NCBI GenBank assembly: GCA_949294185.1
Contig: CASFGA010000001.1
Coordinates: 62,001 to 126,000 of the forward strand
DNA from: an uncultured Bacteroides sp.
GTDB taxonomy: Bacteria > Bacteroidota > Bacteroidia > Bacteroidales > Bacteroidaceae
DNA length: 64,000 nt
Direction: 5' to 3'
In this document: piece after piece, positions 8,913-16,228 of the stretch
Numbering within the stretch: the first letter of the stretch is position 1
Layout: the number at the start of each line of letters is the position of its first letter
The notes under the pieces: model-generated
The model's database searches: none
The model's input: only the letters and a program-made list of their open reading frames with translations
What the model was told of the DNA's origin: nothing
Translations under genes and position numbers: made by a program

Positions 8913-9599
8913 TCAGATTTCTTTTATCTTCAAAATGTTATAGGATATATGTTCATCGTAGACATCCGACTCATCCACCCGCTTGATGTAACGGACTACC
9001 CGCACAGTCACCGGAAGAATAATCACTTCGTAAAGCGTCTTCAGCACCACCTGCACGAGCATCATCTTCAGCAGCTCGGACACAGGCATCAGTCCCCCGA
9101 ATGCCAACGGAAAGAACAGCAGGGAATCGGCACTCTCGCCTGCTACAGTAGAAAGGACAGCCCGGACTGAAAAATTCTTCCCATGAGAAAAGACCTTCAT
9201 CCGGCTCATGACATAGGCGTTGATAAACGAACCCGCCAGAAACGCCGTAAGACTGGCAGCCGCTATGCGCGGCGCCATGCCGAACACAAAATCAAAGCCC
9301 GCCTCCCCTTCCCAAAAGGGAGCGGCAGGCAGGGCCACGGCAATCTGCCCCAAGGCCACGGTCATAAAGTTCATCAGAAAGCCCATCCAGATGATAAGGC
9401 GCGCCTTGCGGAAGCCCCACACTTCGGCAATGCAGTCATTGATAATATAAGAAATAGGGAAAACAATGAGTCCGGCGGTCACCGCTATCGGGCCCAACTG
9501 CACGACTTTGGTTTCTAACAGATTGGCTGCCACCAGGCAAACACAAAAGACAATACCCAAAACCATAAAAGGTACTGACACAAGATTTTCTTTCTTCAT
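8913..9599 (-). CDS. Queuosine precursor transporter (YhhQ/VUT family)
   Basis: A 228-residue inner-membrane protein with about six hydrophobic segments and the family-typical segments [18 protein letters not shown] and [18 protein letters not shown]. YhhQ proteins import preQ0/preQ1 or related bases. Being cotranscribed with queC and queF supports a queuosine role rather than another vitamin. I chose the ATG at 9597-9599 ([11 protein letters not shown]) because it follows an AGGAG-type ribosome binding site (CAGGAGCG). The longer open frame adds a charged tail not expected in this family. Confidence 0.9.
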   Translation of the reverse strand: MKKENLVSVPFMVLGIVFCVCLVAANLLETKVVQLGPIAVTAGLIVFPISYIINDCIAEVWGFRKARLIIWMGFLMNFMTVALGQIAVALPAAPFWEGEAGFDFVFGMAPRIAAASLTAFLAGSFINAYVMSRMKVFSHGKNFSVRAVLSTVAGESADSLLFFPLAFGGLMPVSELLKMMLVQVVLKTLYEVIILPVTVRVVRYIKRVDESDVYDEHISYNILKIKEI

Positions 9600-9675
9600 C
9601 GCTCCTGTTTTTATACGTGGTGTTCTGGAATACACGGCCGCTATTCACGGCATCGCATGTCTGGTCAAATCGCTG

Positions 9676-9706
9676 CAAAGATAAAAAGAATTTGCCGGAT
9701 TACAAA
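9676..9706 (-). promoter_or_regulatory. Promoter of the queuosine operon
   Basis: Minus-strand TTTG (9703-9706), a 19-bp spacer, then TATCTTTG (9676-9683): a full match to the Bacteroides -33/-7 consensus. The leader of about 70 nt from here to the ATG at 9599 contains small inverted repeats and an A-rich stretch just before the ribosome binding site. Confidence 0.8.
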
Positions 9707-9722
9707 GAATCCCGTATATTTG
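9691..9722 (+). promoter_or_regulatory. Promoter of corA-nth
   Basis: TTTG (9691-9694), a 20-bp spacer, then TATATTTG (9715-9722), 25 bp before the corA ATG. It overlaps the divergent queuosine promoter (9676-9706). Confidence 0.75.
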
Positions 9723-9747
9723 TCTGACCAACTCCACACATAATATT

Positions 9748-10788
9748 ATGACAAAAAACAATCAGTTAAGTGAACAACTGAACTATACCGGCCTGAGCCA
9801 GACGCCCACCCACCTGCATCTGTGCGCCTATACTCCTGAAACGGTCTGTTTCAAAGAGGGGAAAGACATTGAAGATATAAGCCCCTTCCTTCTGAAAGAC
9901 GGAATAAACTGGGTGCAGGTGCACGGACTGCAGAATACGGAAACGGTGCAACAGGTATGCCGTCTTTTCAACATCGACTTTCTGACCACACAAGACATCC
10001 TGAATGCCGAGCATCTGACCAAGATAGAAGAGCACGATGCTTATAATGTCATAATCCTGAAACAGCTTTCGCCTACCGAAGAAAATGCCTATACGCCCCA
10101 ACAATTCTGCATCGTGCAGGGAGAAAACTTTGTCATCACCTTTCTGGAACGGGAAAGCGACTTCCTGAATGAAATTGTCTCTGCGCTAAACAACAATGTG
10201 CTGCGAATACGCAACAGACAGTCTGACTTTCTGCTGAGCGTGATACTGAACAGTGTCATGACAAGCTTCATGTCCATCATCTCCAAGATAGAAGACGAAC
10301 TGGAAGACCTGGAAGAACGGCTCCTTTCTCCGGGACAACGCAACGAGTCAAGCATCGAAGACATCCAGCCCCACCGCCGGAGCGTGCGTCTGATAAAGAA
10401 ATGCATCCTTCCGCTAAAGGAAGAGATGACCGCACTGCTGCACGAAGACAACCGGCTGCTGCATAAAGCCAACCGTCCGTTCTTCAACGATGTGAATGAC
10501 CATCTGCTGTTCGTCCTGCAAACTCTCGACGGCTGCCGGGACATGCTCTCGGCGCTGGCAGACCTGTATCTGTCGGACAACGACCGGCGCATGAACAACA
10601 TAATGAAGCAGCTCACCATCGTTTCCACCATCTTCATCCCCCTGACTTTCCTTGCCGGAATCTGGGGCATGAACTTCCGGTGGATGCCCGAACTTGACTG
10701 GAAATACGGTTATCTGATGGCATGGGCACTGATGGCCATGACGGGGACAGGCGTATACATCTACTTCAAACGTAAAAAATGGTATTAA
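9748..10788 (+). CDS. corA: CorA-family magnesium/divalent cation transporter
   Basis: A 346-residue transporter. A soluble alpha/beta N-terminal domain and long helices are followed by two membrane segments at the C-terminus. The selectivity signature GMN is at about residues 307-309 (GIWGMNFRW), and the tail ends in basic residues (YFKRKKWY), both hallmarks of CorA. It probably forms a pentamer importing Mg2+. Nth starts 6 bp downstream, so the pair shares the promoter at 9691-9722. Confidence 0.94.
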   Translation: MTKNNQLSEQLNYTGLSQTPTHLHLCAYTPETVCFKEGKDIEDISPFLLKDGINWVQVHGLQNTETVQQVCRLFNIDFLTTQDILNAEHLTKIEEHDAYNVIILKQLSPTEENAYTPQQFCIVQGENFVITFLERESDFLNEIVSALNNNVLRIRNRQSDFLLSVILNSVMTSFMSIISKIEDELEDLEERLLSPGQRNESSIEDIQPHRRSVRLIKKCILPLKEEMTALLHEDNRLLHKANRPFFNDVNDHLLFVLQTLDGCRDMLSALADLYLSDNDRRMNNIMKQLTIVSTIFIPLTFLAGIWGMNFRWMPELDWKYGYLMAWALMAMTGTGVYIYFKRKKWY

Positions 10789-10794
10789 AACAAT

Positions 10795-11460
10795 ATGAAA
10801 AAGCAAGAATTATACGGCAAGGTGATTGAATATTTTCAGACGGCCATGCCGATCGCCGAAACCGAACTGCACTATGAGAGTCCTTTCCAACTGTTGACAG
10901 CGGTTATCCTGAGCGCCCAATGTACAGACAAGCGGGTCAACCAGGTCACCCCGCCGCTGTTTGAGGCATTTCCAACGCCGGAGGCCCTTGCCGCCGCCAC
11001 TCCCGAAGCCGTGTTCGAGTATATCCGCAGCGTCAGCTATCCGAACAACAAGGCCCGGCATCTGGTCGGAATGGCCAAGATGCTTGTGAAAGACTTCCAC
11101 AGCGAGGTGCCCGACACACTGGAGCAACTGCTCAAACTTCCCGGAGTAGGCAGAAAGACCGCCAATGTAATCCAGAGCGTGGTGTTCAACAAGCCAACAA
11201 TGGCCGTCGACACCCATGTGTTCCGAGTGAGCCACCGCATCGGACTTGTGCCAGGCACCTGCACAACTCCGCTCGCCACCGAGAAACATCTGATGAAGCA
11301 TATACCCGAAGAGCTGATTCCCACCGCCCACCACTGGCTTATCCTTCACGGACGCTACATCTGCACGGCCCGCTCCCCCCAGTGTGAGCGATGCGGGCTG
11401 AACGGCATCTGCAAGGAATCGCTGAAACCGAAGGTCAAAAGTTCTCAAAACACCTTATAA
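10795..11460 (+). CDS. nth: Endonuclease III (DNA glycosylase/AP lyase)
   Basis: A 221-residue base-excision-repair enzyme that removes oxidised pyrimidines. The helix-hairpin-helix LPGVGRKTA lies at about 115-123 with catalytic Lys at about 121, and the catalytic Asp is in VDTHVFRV (about D139). The C-terminal [4Fe-4S] cysteines have C-x6-C-x2-C-x5-C spacing (CTARSPQCERCGLNGIC). The 6-bp spacing from corA suggests cotranscription, although the two functions are unrelated. Confidence 0.97.
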   Translation: MKKQELYGKVIEYFQTAMPIAETELHYESPFQLLTAVILSAQCTDKRVNQVTPPLFEAFPTPEALAAATPEAVFEYIRSVSYPNNKARHLVGMAKMLVKDFHSEVPDTLEQLLKLPGVGRKTANVIQSVVFNKPTMAVDTHVFRVSHRIGLVPGTCTTPLATEKHLMKHIPEELIPTAHHWLILHGRYICTARSPQCERCGLNGICKESLKPKVKSSQNTL

Positions 11461-11539
11461 ACCTTCCGTATTGACACGGCCAGACTTTTCTTTTGCACTG
11501 TCCGGCCAGACATAAGGACATGGCAAGAAGAAGATACAA

Positions 11540-11580
11540 AAAGGGCGGGAAACCCATCGAAACAGGTATTCCCGCCCTTT
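11540..11580. terminator. Bidirectional terminator after nth
   Basis: Perfect 12-bp stem AAAGGGCGGGAA/TTCCCGCCCTTT (11540-11551 and 11569-11580) with A/T runs on both sides. It serves nth (plus) and the convergent outer-membrane protein gene (minus). Confidence 0.88.
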
Positions 11581-11595
11581 CACCATTCACTAACC

Positions 11596-12228
11596 TCAAA
11601 ATATTACACCCACACGGAAGCCCACGTTACTCTGTCCGTCGATTCCGCAAGTAAGAGTCTGTGTCTTGTTGGTGGCATAACTGTAGTAGCCTGCCACATG
11701 AAATCCCCAGTGCCTGCCCGTAGGGAAGACTTTCAAGCCCAATTCCGGAGAAGCATAGAATCCCCACTTCTTGTCATACAGTCCCGTCGCTCCGAAATAC
11801 GTGGTGTTGCGCGCAAACATCGTGCCCACTTTCGCCCCCACATAAGGCTTTACATATTTTCCGTCATACAAGGTATAGGCTGCAGTCGCTCCGAAAGGAA
11901 TCTGAAAAGCCGAACGCTGCTGGTCGGTAGTGAGCGACTCTGTGGGCGAAAGGTTCAGAGTCTGTCTTCCGATATACTTATGGTTGGTATGGAAGGAGAC
12001 AAACAGTCCCACATCCCACCGCGGAGCCACCTGATAGGTGCCTTCAAAATTCATTCCCCATCCGCTTATCTTGTCAGCAAAGTCAGTCGACAGCGGGGCA
12101 TTCATCTGCCAGTCTATAATCAAGTGCGCCTTGCAGGCATCCCATTGGGCAAAACTCTGCATGGAAACTCCCAGCAACATGACACATGCCAAAACCGCCC
12201 CTCTAAATAATGCATCAAATGTTTTCAT
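11596..12228 (-). CDS. Outer-membrane beta-barrel protein
   Basis: 210 residues with a clear signal peptide (MKTFDALFRGAVLACVMLLG, cleavage after SFA). The mature part alternates polar and aromatic residues in strands and ends ...NVGFRVGVIF, the aromatic C-terminus usual for outer-membrane barrels. No specific family was recognised; it is probably an eight-stranded porin-like barrel. The ATG at 12226-12228 was chosen because the signal peptide begins there. It is last in a three-gene set with DUF4136 and DUF4251 proteins. Confidence 0.75.
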   Translation of the reverse strand: MKTFDALFRGAVLACVMLLGVSMQSFAQWDACKAHLIIDWQMNAPLSTDFADKISGWGMNFEGTYQVAPRWDVGLFVSFHTNHKYIGRQTLNLSPTESLTTDQQRSAFQIPFGATAAYTLYDGKYVKPYVGAKVGTMFARNTTYFGATGLYDKKWGFYASPELGLKVFPTGRHWGFHVAGYYSYATNKTQTLTCGIDGQSNVGFRVGVIF

Positions 12229-12244
12229 CAATAGTTCCTCCTCT

Positions 12245-12874
12245 TTATTTTTCAGATTTAATATAGGCTGACTGCTCGAAAGCCTGATCGACCGCATTCA
12301 GCAGCAACCCTTGATTGTAGCGGCCTCCATACTGGAAACCGGAAGCGTTGGCATACCATATTACCGGAAGATTCTCCTTCTTGCCCTCGGCCGCCTTTTC
12401 CGTCAGGTCAACCATCTCCATGATCAGCGTGTTCGTGTTATACGAATAAGTCACCGGGTAAGGATAATACCATCCGCCCCACCACGGGCCCCAGAAACCA
12501 TAATCCCACCATCCGCCAAAATAGCCTCCGGTCATGACATGAGTGGTCTGTGCCACATAAGACAACTGTACGCCCAAGTCAACTTCATCCTTTTTCTCGG
12601 GATCCATTTCGCGCACATAGCCTCTTTCCTGCAGATTGGCCTCCACTTCAGCGATAATCTCTTTTGCATTCTCGTCTTTCCAGTAAGAAGCCTTATATCC
12701 TCCTGCCTCCAGAATACTGTCGGGCAAGAAATAAGTCTTGCGCTGCCCGAAGTCGGCACTGTCATCATAATCCGTATACACGACCAGGTCTGCATCCATC
12801 TTGTCTGCATCAGGATCTTTCTCGCAAGACACCGCAATCAGCGCCACACAAGACAACAATAAAAGTTTTTTCAT
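12245..12874 (-). CDS. DUF4136 family lipoprotein
   Basis: A 209-residue lipoprotein with signal MKKLLLLSCVALIAVSC (lipobox cysteine at about 17). The body resembles DUF4136 proteins, small envelope lipoproteins of unknown role. A striking aromatic stretch rich in Gly, Trp and Tyr lies at about residues 116-145, typical of the family's variable loop. It is 16 bp from the downstream barrel gene and 36 bp after the DUF4251 gene, so probably cotranscribed. Confidence 0.8.
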   Translation of the reverse strand: MKKLLLLSCVALIAVSCEKDPDADKMDADLVVYTDYDDSADFGQRKTYFLPDSILEAGGYKASYWKDENAKEIIAEVEANLQERGYVREMDPEKKDEVDLGVQLSYVAQTTHVMTGGYFGGWWDYGFWGPWWGGWYYPYPVTYSYNTNTLIMEMVDLTEKAAEGKKENLPVIWYANASGFQYGGRYNQGLLLNAVDQAFEQSAYIKSEK

Positions 12875-12910
12875 ATCCTATCCTCTTTATTTTAAGTTAT
12901 AAATCTAATC

Positions 12911-13456
12911 TTACAATGAGCGTCCCTTGAACACGTTGCTCCTTTCAGCCGGCAGCACCACCCCGTTCAATGTCAGTCGGTTGGAATTGAAATTCGGACT
13001 GATGGTCACCGAAGCGTTGTTGCTTCCCCTCGTCATGCTGATGTCGACACGGGCTGAAATCCCGATTCCCATTACATTCATAGAGACATGTACATTCCCC
13101 TTCTTGTCTTTCTTGGTCTCATAGCCGGACACCGTACCGTCTACCGTTATTCCTCCCAAGCCGTTGAATCCGGATGCCGGGATATTGAACGCCACCTGGA
13201 CGACGGCATTCTTACCCTTCACCGACACGAAGTTCGTATTGGAGGAAACATAAGCAGTCTGTCCGTATTTGAAAACCACCTGATCGGCTTCCAAAGTAAA
13301 CTCTCTGGCATCGATTGCCTGCTCAGCCTCGACAAACAGCAGGCTGTCCAACCGCTCTTGCAGAGCTTTCTTCTCGGCCTTGGTCAATTCTTGTGCCTGG
13401 ATGTGTCCTGCCATTACCGACAGAACTATCATCATCATTGATACTAACTTTCTCAT
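12911..13456 (-). CDS. DUF4251 domain protein (secreted)
   Basis: 181 residues with an N-terminal signal peptide (cleavage near HIQA-QE). After a short helix rich in Lys and Glu comes a beta-rich DUF4251 domain ending ...LTNGV-type strands and VFKGRSL. Function is unknown; these proteins are common in Bacteroides envelopes. It is first in the three-gene minus-strand set with the DUF4136 lipoprotein and the outer-membrane barrel. No exact TAnnTTTG box is seen in the 158-bp gap upstream. Confidence 0.75.
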   Translation of the reverse strand: MRKLVSMMMIVLSVMAGHIQAQELTKAEKKALQERLDSLLFVEAEQAIDAREFTLEADQVVFKYGQTAYVSSNTNFVSVKGKNAVVQVAFNIPASGFNGLGGITVDGTVSGYETKKDKKGNVHVSMNVMGIGISARVDISMTRGSNNASVTISPNFNSNRLTLNGVVLPAERSNVFKGRSL

Positions 13457-13614
13457 AAGTTCTCATTTTTAGCTTTTATACCCTATAAACAAACAGACTG
13501 CACTTTTGATGCATCCGCTTTGTATAAAAAACACTAACAGATGTTATTCCTATAAATATATTTCTTATCTTTAAAGCAGAGAAAAACATCGTTTCCTTTT
13601 TAATCTTTACTACC

Positions 13615-14271
13615 ATGACAGACATCAGCAACATCACCCTTCTAATCGCCGTCATTGCACTGGCTCTGTGGCCTATCGTACTGTTTGCCCTGTACTTTCT
13701 CAGGAAACGGCAGAAACGCCTTGAACATATCGAACGCATGACCAAAGACGAGCTGGACAACATCACGACACAAGAGCTTGTAATCAGCATCCTCAAAAAA
13801 ATCGGCTGCCAGCCCGAAACCAACAGTGAGGGACACATCACATTCAAATATCAGGGGGATGACTTTTACATCGCGGCCGAAGAGGAAAACCGGTTTATCA
13901 TGATATGGAATCCGTGGTGGGGATCCATCAACGCCGACAATGAGGCTCTGCCTTATCTGAAGGAAATCGTCAATCTGGTCAACGTGAACTCTCTGGTCAC
14001 CACTGTATTCATGGCGGACGAAGACGGACAGACCGTCGGCCTGCACTCCAGGTGCCATACTTTCTTCTCGCCAAACGAGGGGGAACTGGAGGAACACATG
14101 AAAATGCTTCTGGACTATTTCTTCGACACACACAACGCCATCAAGGACAACATGAACCAATTAGGCTCGGCTGCCGTAAAAGACGAGGAAAAGAAAGAGC
14201 GCGTGAAGGTAAAAGGCTTTTCCGCATACAAGGAAAACACGGTTCCCATCGATGCAAAGCCCGACCCATGA
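13615..14271 (+). CDS. Membrane-anchored protein of unknown function
   Basis: 218 residues. One hydrophobic segment at about 8-28 is followed by a basic stretch (RKRQKR) and a soluble domain of about 130 residues, so the body is probably cytoplasmic. The domain has the alternating helix/strand look of YbjN-like or type III chaperone-like folds, but I cannot assign it firmly. The C-terminus is rich in Lys and Glu. It has its own likely promoter: TATCTTTA, one base off consensus, lies at about 13566-13573. It is convergent with queH, whose stop is one base away. Confidence 0.6.
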   Translation: MTDISNITLLIAVIALALWPIVLFALYFLRKRQKRLEHIERMTKDELDNITTQELVISILKKIGCQPETNSEGHITFKYQGDDFYIAAEEENRFIMIWNPWWGSINADNEALPYLKEIVNLVNVNSLVTTVFMADEDGQTVGLHSRCHTFFSPNEGELEEHMKMLLDYFFDTHNAIKDNMNQLGSAAVKDEEKKERVKVKGFSAYKENTVPIDAKPDP

Positions 14272-14859
14272 CTACATGTCCTCTTTCCGCATGCTGAATT
14301 CGCAGCCGCAATACCGCTGGTTATAAAAGCCATATTCTTTAATGATGGCTATCCGGCGCTCGCTCAGGCCGCCCTTACGCCAGTTCTGCTCCCACCACAC
14401 GACATCCGGATAAGCCTGGACAGCATGGCGTCCGGCCTCATTGATCTGATCCAAGCTTTTCCAGCGCGAAGAAGCCAGTGTGGTAGTGATTACAGAGAAG
14501 CCGTGTTCGTGCGCATAACGGGCGGTTTCCGCCAGGCGCATCCTGAAGCACTTCAGACAACGACCGCCCCGCTCCGGCTCGTGCTCCAAGCCTTTCATCA
14601 TAGAAAGCCAGGCATCGTGATCGTAATCCGCATCCACAATGTCAAGCCCCAACGACCGGGCATAGCGAGTGCATTCATTTTTCCGGATGTCATACTCTTC
14701 CTGCGGATAGATGTTCGGATTGCAATAATAAATGGTGGGGCGAATCCCGTGCTGCATCAGACACTCGACAATCGCCGACGAACAGGGAGCACAGCAGGTA
14801 TGGAGCAAAACCTCTTTTGCACCTCCCGGCACTTCGATTTCAAACTTCTTTCCTTTCAT
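14272..14859 (-). CDS. queH: Epoxyqueuosine reductase QueH
   Basis: 195 residues of the DUF208/QueH family, the non-cobalamin enzyme for the last step of queuosine synthesis (epoxyqueuosine to queuosine in tRNA). Conserved cysteine sets are visible: HTCCAPCS (about 20-27), CLKC (about 99-102) and YCGCE near the C-terminus; together they bind metal and an iron-sulfur cluster. It overlaps the upstream acetyltransferase gene by 20 bp. It lies 5 kb from the transporter-queC-queF operon, so the pathway is split locally. Confidence 0.9.
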   Translation of the reverse strand: MKGKKFEIEVPGGAKEVLLHTCCAPCSSAIVECLMQHGIRPTIYYCNPNIYPQEEYDIRKNECTRYARSLGLDIVDADYDHDAWLSMMKGLEHEPERGGRCLKCFRMRLAETARYAHEHGFSVITTTLASSRWKSLDQINEAGRHAVQAYPDVVWWEQNWRKGGLSERRIAIIKEYGFYNQRYCGCEFSMRKEDM

Positions 14860-15364
14860 CTGCCAGACTACTTAAAACACGTTGATAGGCAATGCGGGGA
14901 GTCCCGTTATGTACATAAATGATTCCGCACCGCATGAAACCGTTTTTTTCCAATAGCTGCTGCATGATATGATTATCAGCATGTGTGTCCGCCCTCAGGC
15001 TGTGACATTTTTCCCAGCACCAGTCAATGCAGATTTTCCCGATTCCCCGAACACTGCCGTCAGAGGCCAAGCGATGAATCACATAATACGGATCATCGTT
15101 CAGCCACTTTCCATCTTCAATATATGCATAGTTAGGGTCCGGACTTGGCACAAAGGAAAAAGTCCCGACAACCTTTCCCTCGTCTGTTTCACACACATGA
15201 CAAAATCCTTCTTCCACCTCTCTTTCAATCAGTTCACGCTGGGGATAACCATTAATCCATTGGTTAGAATTCCCGTTAGCCTGCATAAACCGGCGGGCAT
15301 GCCCAAAAATCTCCATCAAACGATCAAGGTCTCTCGCACAAGCGGTTCGTATCAGCAGTGACAT
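14840..15364 (-). CDS. GNAT-family N-acetyltransferase
   Basis: A 174-residue acetyltransferase of the RimI-like GNAT fold. It starts with IRTACARDLDRLMEIF, typical of strand 1/helix 1, and contains the acetyl-CoA binding region around RLASDGSVRGIGKICIDWC. The C-terminal half includes the conserved helix around NHIMQQLLEKNGFMRCG. The substrate is unknown. It is first in a two-gene operon with queH, and a promoter (-33 at 15443, -7 at 15415) lies 50 bp upstream with a GGAGG site in the leader. Confidence 0.82.
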   Translation of the reverse strand: MSLLIRTACARDLDRLMEIFGHARRFMQANGNSNQWINGYPQRELIEREVEEGFCHVCETDEGKVVGTFSFVPSPDPNYAYIEDGKWLNDDPYYVIHRLASDGSVRGIGKICIDWCWEKCHSLRADTHADNHIMQQLLEKNGFMRCGIIYVHNGTPRIAYQRVLSSLADERKEV

Positions 15365-15414
15365 TCTTTACTATAAAATTTAGTTCTATAATCCCATTCC
15401 TCCTTTACCGCCAA

Positions 15415-15446
15415 CAAAATTAATCGTTTTTTATTTTTCCGGCAAA
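15415..15446 (-). promoter_or_regulatory. Promoter of the acetyltransferase-queH operon
   Basis: Minus-strand TTTG (15443-15446), a 20-bp spacer, then TAATTTTG (15415-15422). It is divergent from the tRNA promoter next to it. Confidence 0.7.
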
Positions 15447-15473
15447 AAAATTTTTCAAATCAAAATGATATTG

Positions 15474-15481
15474 TATATTTG
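15474..15481 (+). promoter_or_regulatory. Promoter -7 box of tRNA-Ala
   Basis: TATATTTG, an exact TAnnTTTG box, 18 bp before the mature tRNA 5' end. The -33 region reads TTTT. Confidence 0.65.
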
Positions 15482-15499
15482 CACCCGAAAAATGGGAAA

Positions 15500-15573
15500 G
15501 GGGCATTAGCTCATCTGGCTAGAGTGCGACACTGGCAGTGTCGAGGTGACCGGTTCGAGTCCGGTATGCTCCA
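15500..15573 (+). tRNA. tRNA-Ala, anticodon GGC
   Basis: A 74-nt cloverleaf. Acceptor stem GGGGCAT/ATGCTCC (one G-U), D-arm GCTC...GAGT, anticodon stem CGACA/TGTCG with loop CTGGCAG (anticodon GGC reading GCC/GCU alanine codons), 5-nt variable loop, T-stem ACCGG/CCGGT with loop TTCGAGT, discriminator A. The 3' CCA is not encoded. A terminator hairpin follows within 7 nt. Confidence 0.96.
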
Positions 15574-15579
15574 CAAGAG

Positions 15580-15619
15580 AACCGTTGGCTGTCATTCAGC
15601 CAGCGGTTTTATTTTTTAG
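15580..15619 (+). terminator. Terminator of tRNA-Ala
   Basis: An 11-bp stem AACCGTTGGCT/AGCCAGCGGTT (one G-U pair) with a 7-nt loop, followed by TTATTTTTT. Confidence 0.85.
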
Positions 15620-15730
15620 GGAAACACGTGTGGGATGCACCTGCGACACTGTTTCTGAAGAGTCCGGAAAAGAAAAAATCTTGCAGACAGATCCGAAGAC
15701 AAGAGAAACATACCGGCAAAAACCGAAAAG

Positions 15731-15868
15731 GGGGGAGGATGGTGGAGGATTTTTTCCGTTTTCTATAACTTTCGCAAAACAATTAAAAAGGTCAGGGGTA
15801 TACCTAAGGGTTTATTATTAAAATAATATTTTTAGAAATCGCCGAAAAATCCTCCACCATCCTCCCCC
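15731..15868. repeat. Twin element, copy 1: conserved core with GGAGGAT-type inverted arms
   Basis: 24-nt perfect inverted arms (15731-15754 and 15845-15868) enclose an AT-rich core. The arm on the left reads GGGGGAGGATGGTGGAGGAT then T5; the right arm is its exact reverse complement. Inside each arm the 7-mer GGAGGAT occurs twice, 10 nt apart. The core at 15762-15850 (89 nt) reappears in copy 2 with only two differences, while the arms of copy 2 have a different sequence. No open frame crosses it convincingly. An outer inverted pair, TTGCAGACA (15681-15689) and TGTCTGCAA (15871-15879), also brackets this copy. Confidence 0.9.
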
Positions 15869-15989
15869 TTTGTCTGCAACACACTCATCTTCCGCCGTTT
15901 AAATCAGTCTAAAAAAACAGGAACAAATGCTCTGGGCTAAAAAGCAGGCAGTAGTCAAGGCTGCAGAAAGTACACATTATGCTTCATCC

Positions 15990-16124
15990 GGGGCACTTCG
16001 GGGCACTTTTTTGCCGCTTCTATAACTTTCGCAAAACAATTAAAAAGGTCAGGGTTATACCTGAGGGTTTATTATTAAAATAATATTTTTAGAAATCGCC
16101 GAAAAATGTGCCCCGAAGTGCCCC
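15990..16124. repeat. Twin element, copy 2: same core with GGGGCAC-type inverted arms
   Basis: Arms at 15990-16006 (GGGGCACTTCGGGGCAC, then T6) and 16108-16124 (its exact reverse complement, preceded by A5T) flank the same core (16019-16107). The core differs from copy 1 at two bases only (ggggta to gggtta, ctaag to ctgag). As in copy 1, the arm holds a 7-mer (GGGGCAC) twice with a 10-nt period. Same orientation as copy 1; the spacing between the two elements is 121 bp. The stretch 15621-16190 has no gene that I can support. Confidence 0.9.
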
Positions 16125-16197
16125 TTCCTACAAGGTGTCACACTGACTATTTTCTGTAATTTCTTGAATATTCGACACACATTCAATCAGAAATATG

Positions 16198-16205
16198 TAT
16201 TTTTG
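16198..16205 (+). promoter_or_regulatory. Promoter -7 box of the menaquinone operon
   Basis: TATTTTTG, an exact TAnnTTTG box, 24 bp before the ATG at 16229 and 74 bp after the second twin element. Confidence 0.6.
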
Positions 16206-16228
16206 CAATTCATAGAAGATGAAAGAAT

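Noticed and set aside
15546..15821. 91-residue open frame overlapping the tRNA and twin element copy 1
   Set aside because: It starts inside tRNA-Ala, spans the tRNA terminator and repeat arm, has no family resemblance and no promoter of its own.
15731..16124. Twin elements as MITEs or as transcription terminators
   Set aside because: MITEs keep their terminal inverted repeats between copies, whereas here the ends differ and the middle is kept. No T run follows the outer stem on either strand, so they do not look like intrinsic terminators.
15731..16124. Twin elements as a CRISPR array or retron
   Set aside because: Only two units, no short regular repeat with unique spacers, and no cas or reverse transcriptase gene anywhere in the window.
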